Shown here one piece after another: positions 38,248-46,181 of a stretch of DNA of 64,000 bases. Positions within the stretch are counted from its first letter, which is position 1; each line of letters begins with the position of its first letter. The translations under genes and the position numbers were made by a program. The DNA is taken from NCBI GenBank assembly GCA_017467205.1, contig JAFTSQ010000027.1, positions 1 through 64,000 on the forward strand, read 5' to 3'. The stretch comes from Clostridia bacterium. Its GTDB lineage: Bacteria; Bacillota_A; Clostridia; Oscillospirales; CAG-272. The notes under the pieces are model-generated. The model saw only the letters and a list, made by a program, of their open reading frames with translations, was not told the origin of the DNA and did not search any database.

Positions 38248-41214
38248 TCAACCAAGACTGTCGTAGTAGTAGCAGAACTTCAGCCAACCGCCCTCAACGT
38301 ATTCAAATACGTGATTGTGGATGATACTCTGAAGAAGGTCTGCGAGCCTTTCGTCAACCGGTGTACAGCCCTGACGCTCGGGATAACCGTCCTCATTGAG
38401 AAGGTGGTCAATGTACCACTTTGCCGCATCTGCATTACTGCTTCCGAAAGCACCGAGCCTGTAAAGGTCCTGAAGGTTTTGGGTGGGGAAGGTTGAGGTG
38501 TACATATAGAAGTCTGCATAAATGAGGCTTCCGAGCGAGCCGTCGGCGTTAAGCGCGTGGTAGTACTTTGTACCTGCCGCCGCACCAACGGTTTCTGCCG
38601 CGTGAGCGCACTCCTCGCATCCTTCCTTATCGCAAAGCTTGTAATCAACGTCGTAGACACCTGCTATCGTGCTGCCGATAGTGCCCGAAGCGTTAAGCTC
38701 GTAGGTAAAGGGACCGGGGGATGCCGCAATGAAGCGGTCGAAGGTTTCGCCAACGTAGGTAAGGTCAAAGGTGAAGCTTCCGGTCTTCTCGGTGTCGTGG
38801 AATGCGATAGCAATAAAGTATTCCTTGCCCGCTTCCATATAAGCGGTAAGAGATACGTTATTGTAATCTATCGCATAGACCTCCTCCTTTGCGGAAAGGT
38901 CGGTAACGGTAGTGTCGCAGCCCGTGTCCGTGCATTCAACAGACTCATCGGTGAGTCCAACCTCGAGAGTAGTGCTGCATTCGGGGCAGACTACTGTGTA
39001 GTGGCTGATATAGAGCAGCTCGTTTGCAAATCTCTCAACGTGCATATCCGAGTTCGTAAGATTGTATCTGCCGTTTTCAGCCCAGTCGGAATGGGTATTA
39101 TCCGTTCCCTCGAATATCCAACCGACAACTGCGGAGTCGCTGTTAGAGGTAACTCTGTAAACGCCGGAGGTCTTGGGAGTGAACTTATAAAGAAGTCCGC
39201 GGGGAACTATTATCTTCGTATAATTAACCTCGTTTACGACAGTGTCCTCGGTGTTAACACCAAGCTCGGCTTCGTATGCATTGAAGGGAGTAAGACCCTT
39301 GGTGGGGTCTTCGAGGTGTTTTGCACCAGGGCCGTACGCGTCGTAGTAGCAGCAAAGCTGAAGCCAAAGGTTCTCGTCTGCCGCCTTACCAACGTCCCTG
39401 CGGAAGAGCTCGGCGTATGCCTGAAGCTGCTCTGCAAGCTCTTGGGTAACCGGAACGTAGCCTGGAAGGTCGGAATTTATCGCGTAAGAGCCGTAAGCTT
39501 CAAAGCTCGAGAAGACGTTTGCGTCGCCAATCATAAGGGTAGGCGTCTGATCGTCGCCAACAGTTGCGTAAAGCCTCTGGAATACCGTCTGCCTTACGTC
39601 CTGACCGGATTCATACTGCGTGTAATTTCCAAGCAGGTCGGCGAAGAGCAGAGGACCGTTCTCCGAGCCTACGTGGTAGAATCCGTCGTTCGGATTGAGA
39701 ACGACGCTTGCGTAGGTGTTATATCCGTCGCCGGTTTCGTTAAGACCGAGCGCGGCAAAGCGGAAAATGTAGGTTTCAACAGGAATGTCGGAAATCTCGC
39801 CGACGCGAAGGTTGGAAAGATAAACGGTATCGTCGCCGTCGTAGCCAGAGCCGTCCTTAACGTAAACGAAGGCAATCTCGTACTCACGGGACTCAACCGC
39901 AACCCAGGTGCAGCAGGTTTTCCATTCATCCTCATCTTCGGTGCCGGAAATGCTGTAAATGTCCTTTCCGTCAACCGTGATGGTCAAAACGTCGTAGCCG
40001 TACTGCGAGGACGCGAGATAGTCGAACATAAGCGCCTGTCCTGCTTCAAGACGAACCGTAGCCATAAGTGCGGCGTACGAGGAATCCTCGTCAAAGTTCG
40101 TGGTCTTAAGGCAGGTGACACCGTCCTTTACGGTATTAACGAAGGGCCACGCGTACTCGTCGTCGTACTCGCTGTACGTAGCGTCCAAAAGTCCGCCGTC
40201 GAACGCCTCGGATATAACCTCGCTTGAGGGCATATCTTCCGTGGGAAGCTTCGCGGGGGTAAGCTCGCCTATGCTCTCGATAAGTTTCTGCTCGTAGTTA
40301 TCGGCAGTGAAGTGCTCGAACGCCTTGAGGAAGGGCTTTTCGTTCGTAATACCGCCGACCTCTATCAAGCAGATAACGCCGTAACGGTCAATGAATACCG
40401 AGGTGGGATAACCGCCCGATGCGAACTTGCCAATCATATTCTGACTCGAGGGAAGGTAGAATTTCGGGAAATTCATCGGAATCTCATTGCCTGCATCGTC
40501 GTAAACCACGTAATTTCTTACCTGACTTTCAACGTTGCCCGCATAGTCGTCGATAGCAAAGATTTCCATCTTGTCGTCGTACTGATTGTATGCGGAAATG
40601 AGGTAGGGAAACTCAAGGGCGCAATAGGTGCATCCGTTATACCAGAAGTTCAGCATAAGCAGATTGTTTTCCTTGAGCACGTCGGAAACCGTCCATTTTT
40701 TTCCGTCTATATCGGTGAGAGTGAAATCGTGTATAACGTCACCAAGCTCGTATACGCCAACGTCCCAAAGCTCCTCTTCGTCGGGGTCAATGGGCTGGGA
40801 CATGAGCATAATTTTCTTGCCCGTCGCATCCATCTTGTATCTATCCTGAACGACGTATCCGTAAGGGTAGCCGTCAAGCTCGATATAATAATCGCTCGCA
40901 GTGTCAAGCTCTATCGAAACGCGACCGTTCTCGTCGGTTTCGCCTCTGCCCTTCATATTGAAGCCGGTTTCGCCCTGGTGAACGTATACCATAACTCCGT
41001 CAAGGGGCATATTGCCGTAGGTCGTGACCTCAACAGTGTAGGTGGTCTTGCCGGGAGTCTGACTTCCGCCGTCACCACCGTTTCCTTCATTTTCGCCTCC
41101 GTTACCCTCGCCGCCATCGCCCGTTCCACCACAGGCTACGAGCTGAACGCCGAGCGTCATAATCATAACGATAGCTAAAAGAAGGGAGATCAGTTTTTTA
41201 AATGTGGTCTTCAT
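38248..41214 (-). CDS. Thioredoxin-like lipoprotein with duplicated C-terminal module
   Basis: 988 residues. Lipobox LVAC (Cys28) and a Gly-rich linker. Residues 58-140 form a CarboxypepD_reg-like domain. Residues 155-310 are TlpA/thioredoxin-like with NFWYNGCTYCALEFP (Cys195, Cys198). A beta-rich domain follows, then two copies of an unfamiliar module (about 39327-39696 and 38251-38578 in DNA): a (F/Y)YH start, a GPLLFAD or GSLIYAD segment, then PVTQELAEQLQAYA or PVDERLADLLQ, and a CCYYDAYG or CYYYDSLG end. Between them are Cys pairs (VVCPECSTTLEV; LCDKEGCEECAHAAE). Probably an extracytoplasmic thiol-redox protein supplied by the 4Fe-4S/thioredoxin protein encoded nearby. AAGGAGAGAG before ATG 41214. 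Confidence 0.72.
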   Translation of the reverse strand: MKTTFKKLISLLLAIVMIMTLGVQLVACGGTGDGGEGNGGENEGNGGDGGSQTPGKTTYTVEVTTYGNMPLDGVMVYVHQGETGFNMKGRGETDENGRVSIELDTASDYYIELDGYPYGYVVQDRYKMDATGKKIMLMSQPIDPDEEELWDVGVYELGDVIHDFTLTDIDGKKWTVSDVLKENNLLMLNFWYNGCTYCALEFPYLISAYNQYDDKMEIFAIDDYAGNVESQVRNYVVYDDAGNEIPMNFPKFYLPSSQNMIGKFASGGYPTSVFIDRYGVICLIEVGGITNEKPFLKAFEHFTADNYEQKLIESIGELTPAKLPTEDMPSSEVISEAFDGGLLDATYSEYDDEYAWPFVNTVKDGVTCLKTTNFDEDSSYAALMATVRLEAGQALMFDYLASSQYGYDVLTITVDGKDIYSISGTEDEDEWKTCCTWVAVESREYEIAFVYVKDGSGYDGDDTVYLSNLRVGEISDIPVETYIFRFAALGLNETGDGYNTYASVVLNPNDGFYHVGSENGPLLFADLLGNYTQYESGQDVRQTVFQRLYATVGDDQTPTLMIGDANVFSSFEAYGSYAINSDLPGYVPVTQELAEQLQAYAELFRRDVGKAADENLWLQLCCYYDAYGPGAKHLEDPTKGLTPFNAYEAELGVNTEDTVVNEVNYTKIIVPRGLLYKFTPKTSGVYRVTSNSDSAVVGWIFEGTDNTHSDWAENGRYNLTNSDMHVERFANELLYISHYTVVCPECSTTLEVGLTDESVECTDTGCDTTVTDLSAKEEVYAIDYNNVSLTAYMEAGKEYFIAIAFHDTEKTGSFTFDLTYVGETFDRFIAASPGPFTYELNASGTIGSTIAGVYDVDYKLCDKEGCEECAHAAETVGAAAGTKYYHALNADGSLGSLIYADFYMYTSTFPTQNLQDLYRLGAFGSSNADAAKWYIDHLLNEDGYPERQGCTPVDERLADLLQSIIHNHVFEYVEGGWLKFCYYYDSLG

Positions 41215-41258
41215 CTATACTCTCTCCTTAAATTAATAACAAGCGTGTATACAGAAAT

Positions 41259-41287
41259 ATTTTATCACATTAAAGTGATGTTGTCAA
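41259..41287 (-). promoter_or_regulatory. Promoter with palindromic spacer, thioredoxin-lipoprotein operon
   Basis: Minus strand TTGACA (41282-41287), 17-base spacer, TAAAAT (41259-41264). The spacer carries the inverted repeat ATCAC-ATTAAA-GTGAT (41264-41279), a candidate repressor site. Confidence 0.85.
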
Positions 41288-41342
41288 TTGCCAACTTTAG
41301 TTTTTACATTGTATTCACAAAATATCAATTCAAATAAGTAAT

Positions 41343-41374
41343 GCCCGCCACGGCAAAAAAATGCCGTGGCGGGC
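41343..41374 (-). terminator. Terminator-like hairpin after the aromatic operon
   Basis: Perfect 13-bp GC-rich stem GCCCGCCACGGCA / TGCCGTGGCGGGC with a T-rich loop on the minus strand; only a weak T-tract follows. Confidence 0.7.
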
Positions 41375-41380
41375 GATAAA

Positions 41381-42418
41381 TTATAAGCTATCCGCAATAT
41401 TGTAAATAAGCTTTTCCGTCTTTTCCCAACCAAGGCAGGGGTCGGTTATAGACTTTCCGTAGACCTCGCAGTCGGATATCTTCTGCGAGCCGTCCTCAAT
41501 ATAGCTCTCTATCATAAGACCCTTAACGATGCTCTTGACCTCGGGCGAGTAGCGACAGCTGTGAAGAACCTCTTTTGCAATTCTTATCTGCTCAAGATAG
41601 TTCTTTCCGGAGTTTGCGTGGTTAGTGTCGATTATTACAGCGGGATTTTTGAGTCCGCTTGCCATATAGGTTTCATAGAGGTGGTAAAGGTCCTCGAAGT
41701 GATAGTTGGGGTGCGACCTTCCTTGATCGTCGACGTATCCGCGCAGAATAGCGTGAGCGAGCGGGTTGCCGTGGCTCTTAACCTCCCAACCGCGATAGAG
41801 GAACATATGCGAGCTTTGCGCCGCCTTGATGGCGTTCATCATAACCGAGATGTCGCCTCCCGTTGGGTTCTTCATTCCTACTGGGACGTCGATTCCGCTC
41901 GCGGTAAGACGGTGCTGCTGGTCTTCCGACGAGCGCGCGCCTACTGCAACGTATCCGAGAACGTCGGAAAGGTAACGGTAGTTTTCGGGGTAAAGCATCT
42001 CGTCAGCGCAGCAGAAGCCGCATTCGCTCATAGCCTTGATATGCAGACTTCTTATTGCGAGAATACCCTTGAGAAGATCGGGTGCGGCGTTGGGGTCTGG
42101 CTGGTGGAGCATACCCTTGTAGCCTTCGCCCGTAGTTCTCGGCTTGTTGGTGTATATTCTCGGGATTATCATTATTTTATCGCTGACCTTTTCCTGAACT
42201 CTCCGAAGCCTCGATATATAATCGAGAACGGGAGCTTCGCTGTCGGCAGAGCAGGGGCCGATAACGAGGATCAGCTTGTCGGATTTTCCTTCAAATATCT
42301 TCGCCATCTCGTCTATCTGGCGAAGCCTCATTTCTGCGCACTCGGGCGAAACGGGGAACTGCGCCTTAATCTCCATCGGGATAGGCAGCTTTCTGTAAAA
42401 TTCCAAATTTTTATTCAT
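41381..42418 (-). CDS. aroF: 3-deoxy-7-phosphoheptulonate (DAHP) synthase, class I AroF/G/H-type
   Basis: 345 residues. Condenses phosphoenolpyruvate and erythrose 4-phosphate, first step of aromatic synthesis. Motifs: LILVIGPCSADSEAPVLDYI, IPRIYTNKPRTTGEGYKG (PEP binding K-P-R-T), DEMLYPENYRYLSDVLGYVA, VGMKNPTGGDISVMMNAI, and VIIDTNHANSGKNYLEQI (metal). Length and signature fit the E. coli-type enzyme, normally feedback-inhibited by an aromatic amino acid. Which one cannot be read, so aroF versus aroG/H is undecided. Last gene of the aromatic operon, 20 bases after tyrA; AAAGGAA precedes the ATG. Confidence 0.94.
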   Translation of the reverse strand: MNKNLEFYRKLPIPMEIKAQFPVSPECAEMRLRQIDEMAKIFEGKSDKLILVIGPCSADSEAPVLDYISRLRRVQEKVSDKIMIIPRIYTNKPRTTGEGYKGMLHQPDPNAAPDLLKGILAIRSLHIKAMSECGFCCADEMLYPENYRYLSDVLGYVAVGARSSEDQQHRLTASGIDVPVGMKNPTGGDISVMMNAIKAAQSSHMFLYRGWEVKSHGNPLAHAILRGYVDDQGRSHPNYHFEDLYHLYETYMASGLKNPAVIIDTNHANSGKNYLEQIRIAKEVLHSCRYSPEVKSIVKGLMIESYIEDGSQKISDCEVYGKSITDPCLGWEKTEKLIYNIADSL

Positions 42419-42438
42419 ATTCTTTTCCTTTCGTACAC

Positions 42439-43302
42439 TTATTTCGCCGGCTTGTCAAACAGCGAGCGGCGCTCGGTTGCGCGCCGCATTTTCTCGCGCA
42501 TTTTCTCGGAGTCACCGCGCTCAAGATAGCCCTTAAATTCGTTGACCTCGGAAATAAAGGCGTCCATCTCCGTGAGCAGTGCATCGCGGTTCATCATAAA
42601 GAGCTCGCTCCACATTCTGTCGTTTATCTTTGCTATCCTCGTAAGGTCGCGGAAGGAGTCACCGGTGTATTTTTCCATATTCGGAGTGTTGTTCGTGGTC
42701 ATAAGAGTCACGGCTATGACGTGAGTCAGCTGGGAGAGAAAGGCTATCATCTCGTCGTGCTCCTCTACCGAGAGCTCGCTTATTCTGCCAAATCCGAGAA
42801 TTTGCCCGAGCTCCTTGCAGCACTCAATAGCCTCTCTCGTGTTCTTTTCGGTAGGTGTCACGATATAGTTTGCTCCGCAAAAGACCGCGGGGTCGCTGTA
42901 TTCAACGCCGCTTCGCTCGCGGCCTGCCATCGGGTGCGCTGCAATGAACTCAACGTCGTCGCGCAGAATAGACTGCACCTTTCCGACAACCTGAGTTTTA
43001 ACGCCGGTAACGTCGGTTATGAGCGTACCCGGTGAGAACAGATGCTGATTTTTCTCTATCCAATCAATGAAGATGGTCGGATAAAGCGCAAAAACGATAA
43101 GGTCTGCATCGGCTATGATTTTTTCGTCGAGCTCGGTCGTGCCGTATTCGATAATTCCGTGCTCAATAGCGTAATCGATGTCGCGCTGCTCCTTGGTTAT
43201 ACATTTCACCTTATAGCCGCCACTGGTCAGCGCCTTTGCGTAGCCGCCGCCGATTACTCCAAGACCGACTATAAGTATATTCGTGTTCTTATTAATCTTC
43301 AT
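42439..43302 (-). CDS. tyrA: Prephenate dehydrogenase
   Basis: 287 residues. Oxidises prephenate to 4-hydroxyphenylpyruvate with NAD(P)+. Rossmann motif ILIVGLGVIGGGYAKAL, LITDVTGVKTQVVG, the active-site EFIAAHPMAGRERSGVEYSD (His and Ser/Arg-containing block) and HDEMIAFLSQLTHVIAVTL. No ACT domain, so tyrosine feedback through that route is absent. It overlaps the end of aroA by 11 bases; AGGAGTG precedes the ATG. Confidence 0.94.
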   Translation of the reverse strand: MKINKNTNILIVGLGVIGGGYAKALTSGGYKVKCITKEQRDIDYAIEHGIIEYGTTELDEKIIADADLIVFALYPTIFIDWIEKNQHLFSPGTLITDVTGVKTQVVGKVQSILRDDVEFIAAHPMAGRERSGVEYSDPAVFCGANYIVTPTEKNTREAIECCKELGQILGFGRISELSVEEHDEMIAFLSQLTHVIAVTLMTTNNTPNMEKYTGDSFRDLTRIAKINDRMWSELFMMNRDALLTEMDAFISEVNEFKGYLERGDSEKMREKMRRATERRSLFDKPAK

Positions 43303-44506
43303 ATTGCGTCACTCCTATTCCGAGAGCTTTCAGGTCGTCGAAGAATGTGGGATAGCTCTTCTTCACCGCTTCAGCACCGAGTATCTCGCCACCCGTCAGA
43401 GTTGCAAGAATTGCAGTTGCCATAACTATTCTGTGGTCGTTGTGCCCGCAGAGTGGCTCGCTCGGCGCGTGGAATGAGGCAGGGTAGATAACTACGTTGT
43501 CCTCGTGCACGGTCACAGACGCACCAAACTTCGCAAGCTCCTCCGCCATAGCGGCGGCGCGGTCACTCTCTTTTATACGAAGCCTTTTCGTTCCGCTGAA
43601 GATGCCGCCGTTCCTCGCCGCCGCGACGGCAAAGAGTATCGGGCCGAGGTCGGGGCAGTTGCCGATATGTATAGTGGGTGTTCCGCGGTCAAGCTGGGCA
43701 TAAAATCGGCGGTATGCGCTATCTCCCTGTATGCTATCGGGATTAAGACCGCTTATCTTAACGTCCGAGCCGAAGAGGTTAAGCGCATCCGGAAAGGCAG
43801 AGCCGGAATAATCACCCTCAACCTCGACCTCGGACGGCTGATAGCTTTGTCCGCCAGGAACGAAAATCGTCCTCTCGTCCTCCCAGAATGCGCGTACTCC
43901 GAAGAGTCCCAGCGCCTCTATCGTCATATCAATATACGGGCGACTCTCTATCGGCGGTGTGATTTTTATTCTGCTGTCACATTTAAGATTGGGGAGCGCG
44001 AAAAGCAGACCGCTTATAAACTGACTGCTGACGTTTCCCGCTACCGTAAAGCTGCCGCTTTTGAGCGGACCTTTAACGGTAATGCTCTCGCCGTCGGAGA
44101 GAAAACCGAGTCCGAGCTCTCGCGAGAGCTTCTCATACACGTCCATAGGACGTGACATAAGTGATTTTGCGCCCGTAAAGGTCACGTTCTTGCTGCATAG
44201 CATAGCTATCGGGATGAAAAATCGCAGGGTGCTTCCGCTCTCGCGGCAGAAGAGCGGGGCGGTGGGGCTAACGTTCCTCGCGTTTTTTCCGTATACGGTA
44301 ACGCAGTCGTCCGTGACCTCTGCCTTGATGCCGAGCGCCGCCATACAGTCGAGGGTTGCAGAAACGTCCTCGCAGGAGGAGATTCCTCTGACCGTGCTGA
44401 CACCGTCGCACATAGCGGCACAGATAAGAAGCCTGTGCGCCATAGATTTCGACGGCGGGGCCGTGATTTGACCGGCGGCCTTGCCGGGTGTGATTATAAC
44501 TCGCAT
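43292..44506 (-). CDS. aroA: 3-phosphoshikimate 1-carboxyvinyltransferase (EPSP synthase)
   Basis: 404 residues. Transfers enolpyruvate from PEP to shikimate 3-phosphate. GQITAPPSKSMAHRLLICAA (conserved PSKS-x-(A/S)-HR), CRESGSTLRFFIPIAML, NVSSQFISGLLFALP, VEVEGDYSGSAFPDALN, LRIKESDRAAAMAEELAKFG and CGHNDHRIVMATAI are all family landmarks. The family's G-N-A-G-T motif is ESGSTLRF here, a variant common in Firmicutes class II enzymes. Starts just after the aroQ stop. Confidence 0.95.
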   Translation of the reverse strand: MRVIITPGKAAGQITAPPSKSMAHRLLICAAMCDGVSTVRGISSCEDVSATLDCMAALGIKAEVTDDCVTVYGKNARNVSPTAPLFCRESGSTLRFFIPIAMLCSKNVTFTGAKSLMSRPMDVYEKLSRELGLGFLSDGESITVKGPLKSGSFTVAGNVSSQFISGLLFALPNLKCDSRIKITPPIESRPYIDMTIEALGLFGVRAFWEDERTIFVPGGQSYQPSEVEVEGDYSGSAFPDALNLFGSDVKISGLNPDSIQGDSAYRRFYAQLDRGTPTIHIGNCPDLGPILFAVAAARNGGIFSGTKRLRIKESDRAAAMAEELAKFGASVTVHEDNVVIYPASFHAPSEPLCGHNDHRIVMATAILATLTGGEILGAEAVKKSYPTFFDDLKALGIGVTQYED

Positions 44507-44508
44507 TA

Positions 44509-44946
44509 TTAATTACCTAAATATTCCTTTAAAAAATCGACAGCTTCGATATACCCGTCAGTTCCGTGTCCGATAATTCTCTTCGTAGCGGCGAGGGAAA
44601 CATAGCTTATCTGTCTGAATTCCTCGCGCTCCGCGAGGTTTGAAATATGCACCTCAACAGAGGGCAGACGAGTGGACTTCAGCGCGTCAAGCAGGGCAAT
44701 GCTCGTGTGGGTGTAAGCACCGGGATTGATAACTATTCCCGAAGCCTTATCAAAATATGCCTCTTGAATTTTGTCAACGAGGTCGCCCTCGTGATTCGAT
44801 TGGTAGATAACAGCCTCAATACCAAGGCTGTCGCAATGCGCCTTAATGCGCTCGACGAGCGCGGGGTAGCTCTCGCTTCCGTAGTGCTCCGGCTCTCTTA
44901 CACCGAGCATATTAAGGTTTGGTCCGTTCAAAACGTATATTTTCAT
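44509..44946 (-). CDS. aroQ: Type II 3-dehydroquinate dehydratase
   Basis: 145 residues, the usual length. Dehydrates 3-dehydroquinate to dehydroshikimate. KIYVLNGPNLNMLGVREPEH with the catalytic Tyr following, VIYQSNHEGDLVDKIQEAYF, GIVINPGAYTHTSIALLDAL, VEVHISNLAEREEFRQISYV match the dodecameric type II fold. Overlaps the aroE-aroK stop by four bases (ATGA), coupling translation. Confidence 0.96.
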   Translation of the reverse strand: MKIYVLNGPNLNMLGVREPEHYGSESYPALVERIKAHCDSLGIEAVIYQSNHEGDLVDKIQEAYFDKASGIVINPGAYTHTSIALLDALKSTRLPSVEVHISNLAEREEFRQISYVSLAATKRIIGHGTDGYIEAVDFLKEYLGN

Positions 44947-46181
44947 TTTTCGAATTCTCCAAGTACCGTATTTGCAACCGTCAAAGCGTCGGCGGACGCG
45001 TCGATTATTTTATCGGCGGCGCTGACGTAGAGCGGATATCGCTCCTTGTATCTTGCCTCAATAGCCTCTTTTGTTGAGGAAAGGGGTCTGTCGGATGTGG
45101 GAACTAAATCGGCGAGGGGTCTGTCTATAAAGAATATTCTGCCGTTCTGCGAGAGGCGGTCGACGTTGTCGGGATTTAAGACTATCCCCCCACCCGTAGC
45201 AAGAATTTGCCCGTTTTTCTCTGAAAATCTCATTGCAACCTCGGCTTCCTTCTCTCGAAAATATCCTTCGCCGTGCTCGGCAAATATCTCGGGAACTTTA
45301 GAGCCCTCCTCGCTCGCTATAACCTCGTCGGTGTCGACAAAGGGGCGAGAGGTGAGCGACGCAAGAAGCTTGCCGACCGTGCTTTTTCCGGATGCGGGCA
45401 TACCGATAAGGACTATATTTTCCTTTTCACGAACTATGTCCGAATACACCCTTTCGATAAGCGCGTCGTCGTACTTTTTATCGAGAAATATCTCCGACGC
45501 CCTGACCGCTTGCGCAACAAGCATATAAAGACCGCCCTCGGCGGGGATTCCTCTTCTTTTTGCTTCGCGGATAAGCTTGGTTCTAAGGGGGTTGTACACC
45601 GCGTCAACCACTCCCGAAAGACGTGGAAAAACCGAAAGGTCAACAGGCACGCCCTCGTTATTCGGGAACATTCCGACGGGGGTGGTGTTAATTATGATTT
45701 CGATATCCGTATGCTCGCTTGTGAGAGCTTTGTAGTCGATAGCATCATCGCTTGCCGTGCGCGACACCTTAACTGTTTCGCGAGCACCGAGCGCGCGGCA
45801 GACCGCAAACGAGGTCTTTGAAGTGCCGCCCGAGCCGAGTATGGCAACCTTTTTACCTTTAACCGATATGCCTGCGTGTGCGAGCAGTGCGCTCATACCG
45901 AAAAAGTCGGTATTGTAGCCGTAAAGCCGACCGTCGCGGTTAACAACGGTGTTTACCGCACCGATGAGCTTTGCGTGCTCGTCAATATAATAAAGGTGGG
46001 GCATTATCAGCTCTTTGTAAGGAATTGTGACGTTTATGGCAATAAAATCTCTTTTTGTCGCAAAGGCGTCAAGCTCGTCACGCGCCACCTCAAAAAGCTC
46101 GTATGGGTAATCTGCGATTTTGTTGTGTATTTCCTTTGAGAAGCTGTGTCCGAGCCGCTCGCCTATACATCCGTATTTCAT
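44943..46181 (-). CDS. aroE: Shikimate dehydrogenase / shikimate kinase fusion (AroE-AroK)
   Basis: 412 residues, one chain. AroE part (about 1-255): GERLGHSFSKEIHNKIADYP, AINVTIPYKELIMPHL (catalytic Lys in NVT-x-P-x-K), GAVNTVVNRDG, VAILGSGGTSKTSFAV (NADP loop), EGGLYMLVAQAVRASEIF. AroK part (about 258-412): IVLIGMPASGKSTVGKLLAS (P-loop), FVDTDEVIASEEGS, REKEAEVAM, ILATGGGIVLN, DRPLSS. It reduces dehydroshikimate and then phosphorylates shikimate, so two consecutive steps sit in one protein. It starts inside the aroC stop (ATGA). Frame is continuous, so this is a true fusion; an independent second AroK was not seen in the window. Confidence 0.95.
   Translation of the reverse strand: MKYGCIGERLGHSFSKEIHNKIADYPYELFEVARDELDAFATKRDFIAINVTIPYKELIMPHLYYIDEHAKLIGAVNTVVNRDGRLYGYNTDFFGMSALLAHAGISVKGKKVAILGSGGTSKTSFAVCRALGARETVKVSRTASDDAIDYKALTSEHTDIEIIINTTPVGMFPNNEGVPVDLSVFPRLSGVVDAVYNPLRTKLIREAKRRGIPAEGGLYMLVAQAVRASEIFLDKKYDDALIERVYSDIVREKENIVLIGMPASGKSTVGKLLASLTSRPFVDTDEVIASEEGSKVPEIFAEHGEGYFREKEAEVAMRFSEKNGQILATGGGIVLNPDNVDRLSQNGRIFFIDRPLADLVPTSDRPLSSTKEAIEARYKERYPLYVSAADKIIDASADALTVANTVLGEFEK

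Noticed and set aside
38557..40227. A 556-residue plus-strand reading frame
   Set aside because: Antisense to the thioredoxin lipoprotein gene, which has a signal peptide, lipobox and promoter. No independent evidence.
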